NCBI GenBank assembly: GCA_905221605.1
Contig: CAJNDS010002260.1
Span: forward strand, 197,001 to 261,000
Direction: 5' to 3'
DNA length: 64,000 nucleotides
Origin: Symbiodinium natans
Taxonomy: Eukaryota > Sar > Dinophyceae > Suessiales > Symbiodiniaceae
Both the position numbers and the translations under genes were made by a program. The notes below the pieces were generated by a model that saw nothing but the letters and a program-made list of their open reading frames with translations, made no database searches and was not told the origin of the DNA. Shown in pieces: positions 52,097 to 61,753 of this stretch (the first letter of the stretch is position 1; each line of letters starts with the position of its first letter).

Positions 52097-55000
52097 ATGG
52101 ATCCGCAAGCCGCAATGCACGCTGCCCAGCAGCAGGCAGCCCACCAAGCACAGCAAGCTCAGCAACAAGCCCAACTTGCCGGTCAAGGTCAGACCGGAGC
52201 AGAAGCAGGCGCACCGACCGGAGCGGGTCCAGATGTTCAGATGCACCAGATTGGAGCGAGTGATGGTGTGCAGCAAGGACAGCCCCAGGTAGTTCTCGCA
52301 GATCCGAGTCAGGTTGCTGCATTGATCCAAGCGGCCAGCCAGGCAGCACATAGTGCAGCACAGGCGGTGCAACAAATGTCCTCCGCTACGCAGCGTGCTG
52401 CAAGCGACAGGCAGTTTGCTGGCTACAGTGATGCATCAAAGGTGTTGCGTTATCCTGAAGGTTTTGGGGGAAATGATTCACATGAGAGTGACGTTGCCAA
52501 ATGGCAAGAGTTCGCTCATTCCTTCAAATCATGGCTTATCTATGCAGAACCTGAATACGGTGAGGAGCTTGCCACCATAGAGACCAGTCCGCATGTGGTG
52601 GTGACCATCGCTGACATGGTTGAGTCAACCAAGCCCCGTGCCCGACGCCTTTACGCGATCCTTTCAGGGTTGCTCAAGGGTCGCCCGCTTGTCATGTTAA
52701 GATCCATATCTGAGCAGAACGGCTTCGAGCTGTGGAGGCAGCTGCAGTCGGTATACGCCCCACGCACACGTGCACGCAGCTTGGCACTCCTCAGTGCCTA
52801 CATGTCATATCCAGCCTTCACCAAAGACAAAAGCTTCCGAGAGCAAGTCAATGCTCTAGAAAGGGTGTCGGATGAGTACCGTAAGGTATCTGGATCTGCA
52901 ATAGCCGCTGACGTGCAGATGGGTGTGCTTGTGCGTGTGTTGCCCAATCACCTGCGTCAACACATACAGTTGCAAATGGCCGAATCTTCGACATATGACT
53001 CCATACGTGAGGCCGTGATGAACTACGAGTCCGTGACCACCACCTGGTCGAACAGCAGGGTTCACCTTGAGCTGGGAACCAGCAATGCAGCTGATCCGAA
53101 TGGTCCAGTGCCAATGGACATAAGTCGGGTTAATGAAGAGACTAAGGGTGGCAAACATGGTAAGTATGGTAAGCACGGCAAGTATGGGGATGGTAAAAAT
53201 GGCAAAAAGGGCAGAGGCAGCAAAGGTGGCAGGGGTCAATGGGGTGCAGGCAAACGAGGAGGCAAGGATCACCAAAAGGGTCAAGGAGGGCCTAAGGGAG
53301 TTAAGAAGGGTAAGAAAAATGGGGGTAAGCAGGGTGCATCAGGTGGACCAGGCCAAGGCAAGGGTCGTGACGCATGCCTGCACTGTGGCCAATCCGGCCA
53401 CTGGAAGCGTGATTGCCCCCAGCTGAAGCAAATCGCCCAAGCTGAAGCTGCATCTTCTTCGAGCTCCCATATGAATGCCCCGAGTCAATCGTCCTTGAGT
53501 GCCCTGAGTCAAGCGTCCTTGAATCCCAATGCCAAGAGTGCCGCAGTCCGGAGAGTGTCGTTCTCAGGCGCGCAAGCCTATACCATGGATGACGATGATC
53601 GAGTGAATCTCACGATTTATGACCTTTCAGAGGGTGATCTTGAGTCCGAAATGCAAGATGAGGTGGCAGCAGGCTACTGGCCCGATGATTGTGCAATTCG
53701 CATGTTGACGTGTCAGCATCAGCATGTGCGAGAAGTGCCTGAGGTGTTGCAGTCAGGGAATGTGGACATCATACTGGACTCTGGAGCAGATGTCTCTGCT
53801 CTTCCCTTGTCCTTCGCAAATGCAGGAGTGTCCGATCCCCATGCCCGATCCGTCCAGTACACTGATGCACAGGGTCATCCCCTACGCGTGCAAGACACGA
53901 GGATTGCTGAAGTCACCATAGGACCACTGAAGTTCTACGAGAGGTTCGTGGTGTCAGGGGTTACCAGTCCTTTGGTTTGCCTAGGGAAGCTTGCGAAGGC
54001 TGGATGGTTCGTGAAGCCCGAGAGTGAAGGCATTTGCTTGACGGATGCAAGTACGAGCATTCCCATTGGGTACAGGCATCAGTCGTTTTGTGCACAAGGT
54101 TCCATCCGCTTGCTGAGTCAGAGCGAGGCGAAAGGCTTGAGTTGCAAGGCCACCGGTGGAGCCATGAATCGCGTTCGAGGCTCAATGCAAGGCATGCATA
54201 GTGGAGAAGGTGTTGCACTGTGTGATCCCCAGGGATCAAGCTCCACTCAGACCCCGTGCTTCAGGACACCAGTAGGTGTTGAGATACCCAATGGAGGAGG
54301 TGTTGCAGTGTGTGATCCGCAGGGATCAAGCTCCACTCAGTCCGTCTGCCCTATTTCCACTGCAACTGGCATCACCGTGTGTGCATCAGGTCCAAGCATT
54401 CGTGCAGTTGAGGTCACATTGCAGGAGGGCCTCACATCAATGGATGCAAGGCGGGGATGGACTCGTGTTGGCCCTGAGTGCTACGTACTGAAGTCGCATA
54501 CCAATAATTTCGTTGACACCACACTGGCCCCGTTCACTGAAGTGCTTTGGAAGCGTACAACCTTGTGTGAGAGAGCAGGCAAGTGGTTTCTTGAAGAATA
54601 CGCAGAAGATGTGGGATCGTTAGCTGCTAATGGGGGTCTGGCTGGGCCAGTTTCTGACCCGCACACGGTGCGCAGCATGCTAACGTTCGCCTACAATGAT
54701 GCATCACTAACTTTGAGTCAGCTTGGATTTGACACGGTGCAAGCTGAAGCGTCTGATGGTCAGATCGCACCTGAGGGTGATGCGCATGATGTCCCGATGG
54801 ATCCAGAACACGCTGAGGCGCCAGTTGAGGATCGTGCAGTTGGATTGCCGCCAGACACGTTGCTGATCGAGGGTGTTCAAGTGGACAGCAACTCATCCTT
54901 GATTGTTCTGCGTGCAGCCTGTGAGAGCCTGGGGCTCAGTAAGACAGGTAACAGGGGACAATGCTGGAAGCGGCTCTGCAATCATGTGCATAGCCAGGAT

Positions 55001-56536
55001 CTATTGCTAGACAAGCATGTTGAGCACAATTTGTCAACATCCCGTGAGCGCAATGCATCAGCCCCGACTGCGCCACATGAACCGTCTGCGTCAGAGCGAG
55101 ATCAACACTCGCTCACTCATGAGCCATATCAGCCTTGGTGTGAAGTTTGCTTGAAGCATCGTGCTAGGCAGGATGCCCATGTGACAGGCAACCATTCGAA
55201 TGCCCCGAATGCAGTGGTGAGCTTTGATTTTGGATACCTGAGCCGGAAGGGCGACAATGTCCTCAGCAGTGTGCCTGACGATGGTGAGTCAAAGCTCACC
55301 GTGCTGTTTGGGCAGGACCGTGCTAGCAAGGCTGTGTTTGCGGTTCCTACACCCAAGAAAGGAGGATCATCTTTGTCCTTCTTGGTTACCGAGGCGGCTC
55401 GCTTCGTGTGTTGGCTGGGCCACAGTGATGTGCGGATTAGATCCGACAACGAACCTGCGATGCTGAGCTTCGTTCACCACTTGCAGAAAGCCCTCAGAGG
55501 TTTGAACATTGGCGTGTCCGATGAAACGAGCCCCATTGAAAGTCACCAAAGCAATGGAGCCGTTGAGCAGGCATTGAAGCAAGTGCGTCAGACTGCATGT
55601 GTGCTTGTGTCACAGCTTGAAGAGGGTGCAGGAGTTGGTGAGGTCTTCAAGGTTGCCCATCCGATCTTCCAGTGGAGTGTTGTGCATGCCTGTTGGGTCA
55701 TGAATCGGTTCAGAGTGATCCAGAACCAAACGGCTTTTGAGCATGTGACTTCAGGCACGTACAAAGGGAAGATATGCAAGTATGGCGAGCAAGTGTACGG
55801 ATATCTTCAGTCAGATGCCAAAGCTTCCGCACGATGGGTCAAAGGAGTGTGGCTTGGAAAGTCAAGCCGAAACGACGTCCACATCATCGGCACATCGCAA
55901 GGCGTGTATGTGACTCGGAGCGTTCGCAGGCTCAGTCCAAAGGACCATTGGAACGTTGAGCTTGCGTCAAGTGTTGAGACAGACGTCTGGGAGCATGGGT
56001 TGAGTAGCTTGGGTTCTAGGTTAGTGCTTGCAAAGAGGGTTGCACCTCCAGTGCCCGAGCAAATCGCCTTGCCTGATGCCATTGCCCCCGTTCCAATCGT
56101 CCCAGCATCGCCACAGGATGTCGCAGCATCTGATCCCACCAGCTCATCAGCGGCTTCAACGGTTGGAGCGAGTGATGTGACCATGGATTCATTCGCCACG
56201 GCCGTAGCGCATTCCCATGCGCCAAGCATGCGTGATGGTGTAAATGAAGTGGTGCCGGGAAACCTGGAGCCATCGCCGCCAGCCCATGGCGGGGTAGTGT
56301 CAAGGTTGATATGCTTGCCCGACTTGCCCTCTGTGTGCCGAGTTGCTGACCAACCCTGGTCAGATGGTCAAAAGAACATGTTGTATGAGCATGAGGATGA
56401 GAGCCCTGAGCTGTGTTTTGATGAAGACATCATCGAATCCTTGGAGGAGGCTGAGTTCGCCGATGAGCCACAGGATGATGCGTCAGTTGAACTGAGTGAG
56501 CTAGAGCAGAAGCTCATATTTCCACGAAGAAAGTGA
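52097..56536 (+). CDS. Copia-3 gag-protease-integrase polyprotein
   Basis: ATG at 52097. The open frame begins at 52055, but with a non-ATG codon. Gln/Ala-rich N-terminus, then a copia gag domain (YPEGFGGNDSHESD..., about residues 110-340), a Lys/Gly basic tract and a CCHC knuckle CLHCGQSGHWKRDC (about residue 428). Protease has IILDSGADVSALPLS (about 53775). A short SAP-like helix pair (LRAACESLGLSKTGNRGQCW, about 54907-54966) precedes the integrase. Integrase has zinc residues HSLTHEPYQPWCEVC (about 55108) and the D-D-E core FDFGYLS, IRSDNEPAM and SNGAVEQ, all intact. It ends with a TGA at 56534 just where the RT linker starts in another frame, so RT needs a frameshift. Confidence 0.88.
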   Translation: MDPQAAMHAAQQQAAHQAQQAQQQAQLAGQGQTGAEAGAPTGAGPDVQMHQIGASDGVQQGQPQVVLADPSQVAALIQAASQAAHSAAQAVQQMSSATQRAASDRQFAGYSDASKVLRYPEGFGGNDSHESDVAKWQEFAHSFKSWLIYAEPEYGEELATIETSPHVVVTIADMVESTKPRARRLYAILSGLLKGRPLVMLRSISEQNGFELWRQLQSVYAPRTRARSLALLSAYMSYPAFTKDKSFREQVNALERVSDEYRKVSGSAIAADVQMGVLVRVLPNHLRQHIQLQMAESSTYDSIREAVMNYESVTTTWSNSRVHLELGTSNAADPNGPVPMDISRVNEETKGGKHGKYGKHGKYGDGKNGKKGRGSKGGRGQWGAGKRGGKDHQKGQGGPKGVKKGKKNGGKQGASGGPGQGKGRDACLHCGQSGHWKRDCPQLKQIAQAEAASSSSSHMNAPSQSSLSALSQASLNPNAKSAAVRRVSFSGAQAYTMDDDDRVNLTIYDLSEGDLESEMQDEVAAGYWPDDCAIRMLTCQHQHVREVPEVLQSGNVDIILDSGADVSALPLSFANAGVSDPHARSVQYTDAQGHPLRVQDTRIAEVTIGPLKFYERFVVSGVTSPLVCLGKLAKAGWFVKPESEGICLTDASTSIPIGYRHQSFCAQGSIRLLSQSEAKGLSCKATGGAMNRVRGSMQGMHSGEGVALCDPQGSSSTQTPCFRTPVGVEIPNGGGVAVCDPQGSSSTQSVCPISTATGITVCASGPSIRAVEVTLQEGLTSMDARRGWTRVGPECYVLKSHTNNFVDTTLAPFTEVLWKRTTLCERAGKWFLEEYAEDVGSLAANGGLAGPVSDPHTVRSMLTFAYNDASLTLSQLGFDTVQAEASDGQIAPEGDAHDVPMDPEHAEAPVEDRAVGLPPDTLLIEGVQVDSNSSLIVLRAACESLGLSKTGNRGQCWKRLCNHVHSQDLLLDKHVEHNLSTSRERNASAPTAPHEPSASERDQHSLTHEPYQPWCEVCLKHRARQDAHVTGNHSNAPNAVVSFDFGYLSRKGDNVLSSVPDDGESKLTVLFGQDRASKAVFAVPTPKKGGSSLSFLVTEAARFVCWLGHSDVRIRSDNEPAMLSFVHHLQKALRGLNIGVSDETSPIESHQSNGAVEQALKQVRQTACVLVSQLEEGAGVGEVFKVAHPIFQWSVVHACWVMNRFRVIQNQTAFEHVTSGTYKGKICKYGEQVYGYLQSDAKASARWVKGVWLGKSSRNDVHIIGTSQGVYVTRSVRRLSPKDHWNVELASSVETDVWEHGLSSLGSRLVLAKRVAPPVPEQIALPDAIAPVPIVPASPQDVAASDPTSSSAASTVGASDVTMDSFATAVAHSHAPSMRDGVNEVVPGNLEPSPPAHGGVVSRLICLPDLPSVCRVADQPWSDGQKNMLYEHEDESPELCFDEDIIESLEEAEFADEPQDDASVELSELEQKLIFPRRK

Positions 56537-56549
56537 CGACGAGCCGAGC

Positions 56550-58871
56550 ATGTTGCCAGATGAGCTCGCAGCATTGGATGCAGTTGCTGAAACCGTGGAG
56601 ATAATGAGGTTGCAGAAGCTTGGTGTTCTCTTGAACCCTGAGTGCCTGGGGCACTTGCCGCATGATCAAGTGAAAAGGCTCTCGACCCGCATGGTGTATG
56701 ACTGGAGAGCAAAGCAGGTTGAGGGTGCAAAAGTGTGGTTGAGGCGTGCCCGCTATGTAGCCCGAGAGTATGCCTGGCTTTCGGAAAGGTCCGACACCTT
56801 TGCACCTGCTTCAAGTTCCATGTTGCATAGGTTGTTGCCAATCTTGTTTGCCACAAGTGATCGGCCGGGGAGGTGTTTGGTAGCCATAGACATATCAGAT
56901 GCGTTTGTAACGGTGGATCAAGTAACACCTACGCTGGTGACGCATCGTGCCCCCGACGGTACCGAAACCGTCTACGCCTTGGGAAAGGTGCTACCCGGTC
57001 AACAGGACGGCAGCGAGAGGTGGTACACTGACTTCACGAAGTTCCTAGAAAGCCAATTGGGGATTGAGGCCTGTGAAGCGTATCCCACCTTGTTGCGAAG
57101 TCCCAATCTGGAGAGCGTGTTGCAAGTGCACGTAGACGATGTGCTGGCGTTCACTGACACCGTGTATGCAGAGAAAGTTCTGAAGCCTGCCTTGTTGAGC
57201 AAGTACAAGATCAAGTTCGAGATGTTGTGCGATCCTGGGGATTGCATTGAATTCTTGAAGCGGAAGTTGCATCTGATCGGGCCGGATCAGTTGCTGATCA
57301 CACCGCATCCCAAGTATCTTGAACGCCTGTGCGAGTTGCTGCAAATTCGCACTCAAGCCATCAAGAAGACACCCATGTTGGCAGATCTTGAAAAGCTGGA
57401 TCCCACGCCAGTCCTGGATCCAGTCAGCACGAAAGTCTACAGGAGTGCCGTGGGAATACTCTTGTATCTTGCCCATGATCTGGCAGAATGCCAGTGCACG
57501 ATAAACATGTTGGCTTCGAAGATGTCGTGCCCGACACAAATGAGCATGAAAGGCTTGCGTCACCTTGTGTTGTACATGCAGGGAACATGCAATGAAGGCA
57601 TCATGCTGAGCAAGAAGGAGCATGGTGTTGGCTTGATCGGGGAGCAGCATGGTGTTGCACCTCTTCTTGAGTCGTTCTCAGATGCCAATTGGGCAAGCAA
57701 CCAGGTGACACGCAAGTCGATATCATCAGGGGTCCTGGCAGTCAACGGAAATGTCTTGAGCACCAGCTCCAGGAGCCAGCGCGTCATTGCATTGAGCTCA
57801 GGGGAATCTGAGTTGCTAGCATCAGCCAGTGTCGTGTGCGATGCTATGCTCGCACGTGTATGTTTAGGATTCTGCTATGGCATGCAGACCTTGCCATCCG
57901 TGTTCCACCACGTGGACAGCACCGCTGCCTTAGGAGCCTTAAGGAGGCAGGGAGTGGGGAAGATCCGTCATCTTTCCACTAGGATACTTTGGCAGCAGTC
58001 CTTAACGAAGTCCCAGGTGCTCATAACCCTGAAGGTGCCGACGGCCGTGAATGTAGCAGATCTTGGCACTAAGGGTTTATCCCGAAGCAGGACGTTGATG
58101 TTAAAATTCATGCTATCCGTGTATGACGCAGAGGCCGGAGCATATGTCGGTGAAGGCGAGTATGCCGACCACATCCAGCGTGACGCAGCACGAATGGCAG
58201 TGCGTAGGATCAAGCAGTCTGGTGGGTCAGGTGTCTCCAAGCAGATGATTCGCCAGATAGTCATCGCAACATTGTGCATCGAGCATGCAGCGGCTGCATG
58301 TGAGTCAGACGTCTTGGGCCCATGCCATGGTACGACCCGGATGAGTTTGATGGTTTTTGTGGTGACAGCAGTGGCTGTTGCATGCAGTCTGCAAGGCTGC
58401 TACAGCCGTGAGCAGTTCGCGTCATTGTGGATTGCCATCAACGTGCCCCAAATCCTTTTGAGTGCAATTTTCTTGCTGATTAATAGGCTTTTGGGTATTG
58501 TCCTTGATACCGATGCTTTTACTTGCCTGGTGCAGCGCGTGACCTCAATCGCTCAGCCTGAGTCTGAACCCACAAGCCCAAGTGGTTCAATGCCCAGTCT
58601 TGAAACAGTGTCGTCAGAGGAAGAAGATATTGCAGATGCTCATGATGAGAATGGTTCAGAGCACAGCCAAGAGCCAGCCGCGCTCCGTGCGTTTGAACCA
58701 GAGCCTCTGGATGGAGACTTCGAGGGAGTCGAGACCGAACCTGCTATGCTGGCAGGAGATATCGAGGACATCGTGATTCCGGACGATCAGAATGGAGCTG
58801 CAAGTCGTCGTGCACTTGCCAGCGTTCCTACGATTAGAAGGTGGAATGGTGTGGTATGTAGCACCAATTAG
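56550..58871 (+). CDS. Copia-3 RT-RNase H with C-terminal membrane segments
   Basis: The frame is already open upstream of ATG 56550 (EESDDEPS precedes it), consistent with a single-base shift near 56520 rather than a separate start. RT: RRARYVAREY, AIDISDAFVTV, LPGQQDGSERWY and VHVDDVLAF (about 57127). RNase H: FSDANWASNQVTRKS, LSSGESELLASA, HHVDSTAALGAL and VADLGTKGLS. After RNase H come ~250 residues with two likely membrane segments (MVFVVTAVAVAC, about 58350; PQILLSAIFLLINRLLGIVL, about 58448) and an acidic tail. The frame then breaks near 58835. Catalytic residues look intact. Confidence 0.88.
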   Translation: MLPDELAALDAVAETVEIMRLQKLGVLLNPECLGHLPHDQVKRLSTRMVYDWRAKQVEGAKVWLRRARYVAREYAWLSERSDTFAPASSSMLHRLLPILFATSDRPGRCLVAIDISDAFVTVDQVTPTLVTHRAPDGTETVYALGKVLPGQQDGSERWYTDFTKFLESQLGIEACEAYPTLLRSPNLESVLQVHVDDVLAFTDTVYAEKVLKPALLSKYKIKFEMLCDPGDCIEFLKRKLHLIGPDQLLITPHPKYLERLCELLQIRTQAIKKTPMLADLEKLDPTPVLDPVSTKVYRSAVGILLYLAHDLAECQCTINMLASKMSCPTQMSMKGLRHLVLYMQGTCNEGIMLSKKEHGVGLIGEQHGVAPLLESFSDANWASNQVTRKSISSGVLAVNGNVLSTSSRSQRVIALSSGESELLASASVVCDAMLARVCLGFCYGMQTLPSVFHHVDSTAALGALRRQGVGKIRHLSTRILWQQSLTKSQVLITLKVPTAVNVADLGTKGLSRSRTLMLKFMLSVYDAEAGAYVGEGEYADHIQRDAARMAVRRIKQSGGSGVSKQMIRQIVIATLCIEHAAAACESDVLGPCHGTTRMSLMVFVVTAVAVACSLQGCYSREQFASLWIAINVPQILLSAIFLLINRLLGIVLDTDAFTCLVQRVTSIAQPESEPTSPSGSMPSLETVSSEEEDIADAHDENGSEHSQEPAALRAFEPEPLDGDFEGVETEPAMLAGDIEDIVIPDDQNGAASRRALASVPTIRRWNGVVCSTN

Positions 58872-59052
58872 TGGTCGCCGGATCCATGTGTATCGGAACT
58901 GTGGTGGTTTGAGGAATGCACGAATGGTGTTGCAAATCACTGAACAGCAGAGACTGAATTCAAGGTTTCGCAACTTTGAAGTCTGCAGCCTGTGCCGGTT
59001 GAGAATCGAGCACACTGTCCGTCACTTTCAGCCTATTGATGATGAGGCGTGA
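58792..59052 (+). pseudogene. Copia-3 C-terminal Cys-rich tail (shifted frame)
   Basis: In a frame shifted from the preceding ORF the sequence reads WYVAPISGRRIHVYRNCGGL, RNA, then VCSLCRLRI. It resembles the C-terminus of Copia-2 (CYHSYNNCSGLRR ... LCTFC). The shared N-C-x-G-L-R and C-x2-C elements indicate a conserved, probably metal-binding, terminal domain of the polyprotein, cut off here by a frameshift. Confidence 0.6.
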
Positions 59053-59552
59053 AATGCCTAGAGGAAGAGTGAATGAATCTTGTGCACACTTGTGCGATGC
59101 TCATGATGACTTGACTGGTGTGCACCAGTGAACTTTCACGTGATGGTGACGTGTGCAATCAGCATTTTGCTGACAATCCCGATGAGCCCATACCGAACCC
59201 CGATTTCGTTACTCCGCATGACATGCTTTGAGCAGTCGTGGCCAGCTAGGGCCACCAATCTTCGTGGTGCAATGTGATCGGTCTGGATCACAGATGATTG
59301 CACTGTGCTTGAAACCTTGGAGGTGCCAAAGGTACAAGGTTAGCAGGCAGTTGCGTTTCACATCGTTTGCCCGATAAGGGGGCATACGCACAATGGACAC
59401 AGAACAGATGAAAGCTGCTGGGATGCATGCTGCGCGAGTGGAGATCAGTGTACAGGGATTACATGTGGCCACAGTAGGACTTTTGGAAAGTTCATGCAAG
59501 CTTTGAGCTGAGCAGTTGGACTGCATCAAATCCTGCACTCACTTTGGCGGGG
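59053..59552. other. Copia-3 3' untranslated region
   Basis: 500 bp without a convincing ORF between the Cys-rich tail and the 3' LTR. Only a short purine-rich GGCGGGG abuts the LTR as a possible polypurine tract. Confidence 0.5.
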
Positions 59553-59710
59553 TGCAAAAGTTGGTACATAGCTACATGGGCACATTTTGGTGCACCCGTT
59601 TTACATGTTGGGCCACATGTGTTTTGGTAGGGAAGTCATGTTGTGGTATGATCTCCAGTGCAGTATGTTGTGATCCCGGCAGGCGTCTGAAAGTATCAGG
59701 AAAATTCTCA
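59553..59710 (+). repeat. Copia-3 3' LTR
   Basis: 158 bp, reading identical to 51276-51433; followed by the target duplication GAAAG. Confidence 0.95.
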
Positions 59711-61753
59711 GAAAGACTCAGCAAGGACAGCGTAGATTGCGGAGTCAATGATTCGATCACAAGTATCGGGCATGTCTAGTGGCCTGTAGTTGTCCGCGTA
59801 CGCACCCTTGTCTGCCTTGGGAATGAAGACTAAGGCCTGAAGCGGATGATCAGCTTGAGATAAGCACATCTCCCACATATGATCCCCAAGTAAGTTGGCA
59901 AAATAACTCGGATTTTGCCTATAGAAGGCATAGGGCACACCATCGGGACCCGGGGAAGAATCCTTGGTGGTAATAATGGCCTTGAAGATGATGCTTTCAT
60001 CTGGTAAGTCAGCCGGCACGAAGGGGGCCCTTTGCGCATATGGCTGTAGGAGTTTGTCCCACAGGTTATCGTATTGACAAGGGAAGTGGTGCCAAAAGGC
60101 TCTAGTTGCCCTTAGTGCAGCATCAAACTGACTCATAGATGTGATCAGCTGGCCATTTTCGCTTCTGACCTGTTGCGAATCGATGATTCGAGGGCAGATC
60201 TTCCTGAAGGCCTGCCACTTAATTTTAGACTTATCAACCTGCAAATCTCTTTGAGCAACCAGGGAACGAAGACTTGGTGAGGGGGCAGTTTTCAGCTCTG
60301 CACCAAGGTGTAGCCGATTAAGCGCTTCTTGAAGCCAATGTCTCGGGAGCTCGGCTGAACCATTACCTGACGGCGTGAAAGGGGGTATGGTGATATGCCT
60401 GGCTAAAGATGTGACGGTGCTTGCGTTGACACCGACAGTCGCACCAGTGCTCCTGTTCAAAAGGCGTACCAACTTCCTAATTAATGCAGCAATTGAGTTT
60501 CCAGCTTGGGCACGTAGGTTTGCATGCCACAAGAAACATGTGGCTTTTTGTGCAACAAGCGCGTCAGAAGGGCAGAGTTTTTGACCTTTGTTCTGCTCTT
60601 CAATCAAGCGGGCTTTAGTGCAATTAATTAGTTTACGAAGAAGAAGGTGCGAAGGGCTAGTCTCCGCAGCCTCGATGCCAGGTAAGTCAGTAGTCGCAGG
60701 TGGAACAGAGAAAGCCGCAGCAGGAACTGTCCGAACAGGTATCGCCGGGACATCTTTGTCAAGCTTATGCTTCGGCCGAAACCGAATCTTTACCAAGTGA
60801 TGTCCTCCAGTTACTTTTTTGTGCTTCCAAGAGACAGAACAGATCTTGGCGGACAAGTACAGCGAGCTGGAAATAAGGTAATGGTCAAGGTGACTGCAGG
60901 TAGAGCCTTGCTCGAAAGTTGGCCCGTCAGACTTGCATTCAATCATGTCGCCTTGAGCAAGGAGATGTGCATACTCACCCTCCTTCTGCTGATTAACAGC
61001 ATTGAAGTCCCCCCCAAGGACAACCACATGAGTTGCATCCTTGACAAAAGCACTAAGTGCAGGGAAGAGCTTCCCCCATTGATCAGGGTGCCAATAAACC
61101 GACAGGAGCCAGTAGCAGACAGACCGAAATCTGACCAGTACGGCAAGGGCAAAACCAGGCACAAGGTCGACAGTTTCTACGACTTTATAGTCCTGTGGCA
61201 AACAGACAGCGACTCCTCCAGAGTGTCCAGATTCCTTCCAAATAGCGAGAGAGGCAATCGTATTTATTCTGGCAGTTGCCTGTCTGAATCGGTGTAAACA
61301 GGCAGCATTCCATTTGGTTTCCTGCAAAAGCACGGGCGTTTGGTGAGCCAACGCACCAATGGTACGAAGCTTGGCAAGGCCAATAGTGTCGAAGGTACAC
61401 AGCGAGGTAACGTTCCAACTAACGACAGCCTGCAGCTTGCACGGCTCCTTTGGGATCGTGTCGAAGTAAGGAACAAGCCTGTCAGCTATGAGATTCAGTG
61501 CAAGTTCAAGCTCTTCTGTTGGGAGCTGAAGATTGATAGCAGCGATTAGGTTAAAAGGTCGGCTGTCATTGGCCATGAGAGCAAGCTTCAGCTCACGCAT
61601 TGTGGGATAGGTGAGTGGCAGGTTGTAGGCAAGGAGAATGCTGTTGAGGGATCTGACACGTGCGCGATGTCTACGACAAGCAACATAGGCATTGAGGTGA
61701 TCAAGGAAGGTCGTAGACCTTGCCTTGATCACCACGTCACGAATCGTCGTCAT
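59711..61753 (-). CDS. LINE ORF2, 5' part: AP-type endonuclease and RT fingers
   Basis: Best start is the ATG at 61753-61751, which overlaps the ORF1 stop as ATGA; the frame is open a further 12 codons upstream without an ATG. The endonuclease/exonuclease/phosphatase fold is shown by SWNVTSL, LLQETKW, SVYWHP, LGGDFNAV (about 61010), SHLDHYLIS and GGHHLVKIRF, the usual target-nicking enzyme of LINEs. RT starts with SSPGPDGVPYAFYR, LVFIPKADKG and NYRPLDMPDTCDRI, and is then cut by Copia-3 at 59711. It continues in frame at 51275. Confidence 0.9.
61750..61753 (-). promoter_or_regulatory. ATGA stop-start overlap between LINE ORF1 and ORF2
   Basis: The ORF1 stop TGA (61752-61750) overlaps the first ATG of ORF2 (61753-61751). 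Such overlaps support termination-reinitiation, a mechanism known for some LINEs. Confidence 0.6.

Larger units (their letters stand above)
51276..59710 (+). mobile_element. Copia-3: complete Ty1/copia LTR retrotransposon (8,435 bp) with frame breaks
   Basis: 158-bp LTRs (TGCAAAAGTT...AAAATTCTCA) read as identical; target duplication GAAAG (51271-51275 and 59711-59715). The primer site equals that of Copia-1. Gag, protease and integrase lie in one ORF, RT and RNase H in the next, with a membrane-segment C-terminus. Frame breaks occur near 56520 and 58835. Inserted in LINE ORF2 between the RT fingers and palm. Confidence 0.95.

Noticed and set aside
51586-52263. 225-codon ORF in the Copia-3 leader
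   Set aside because: No ATG anywhere in the frame before it overlaps gag; kept only as a note in the leader entry.
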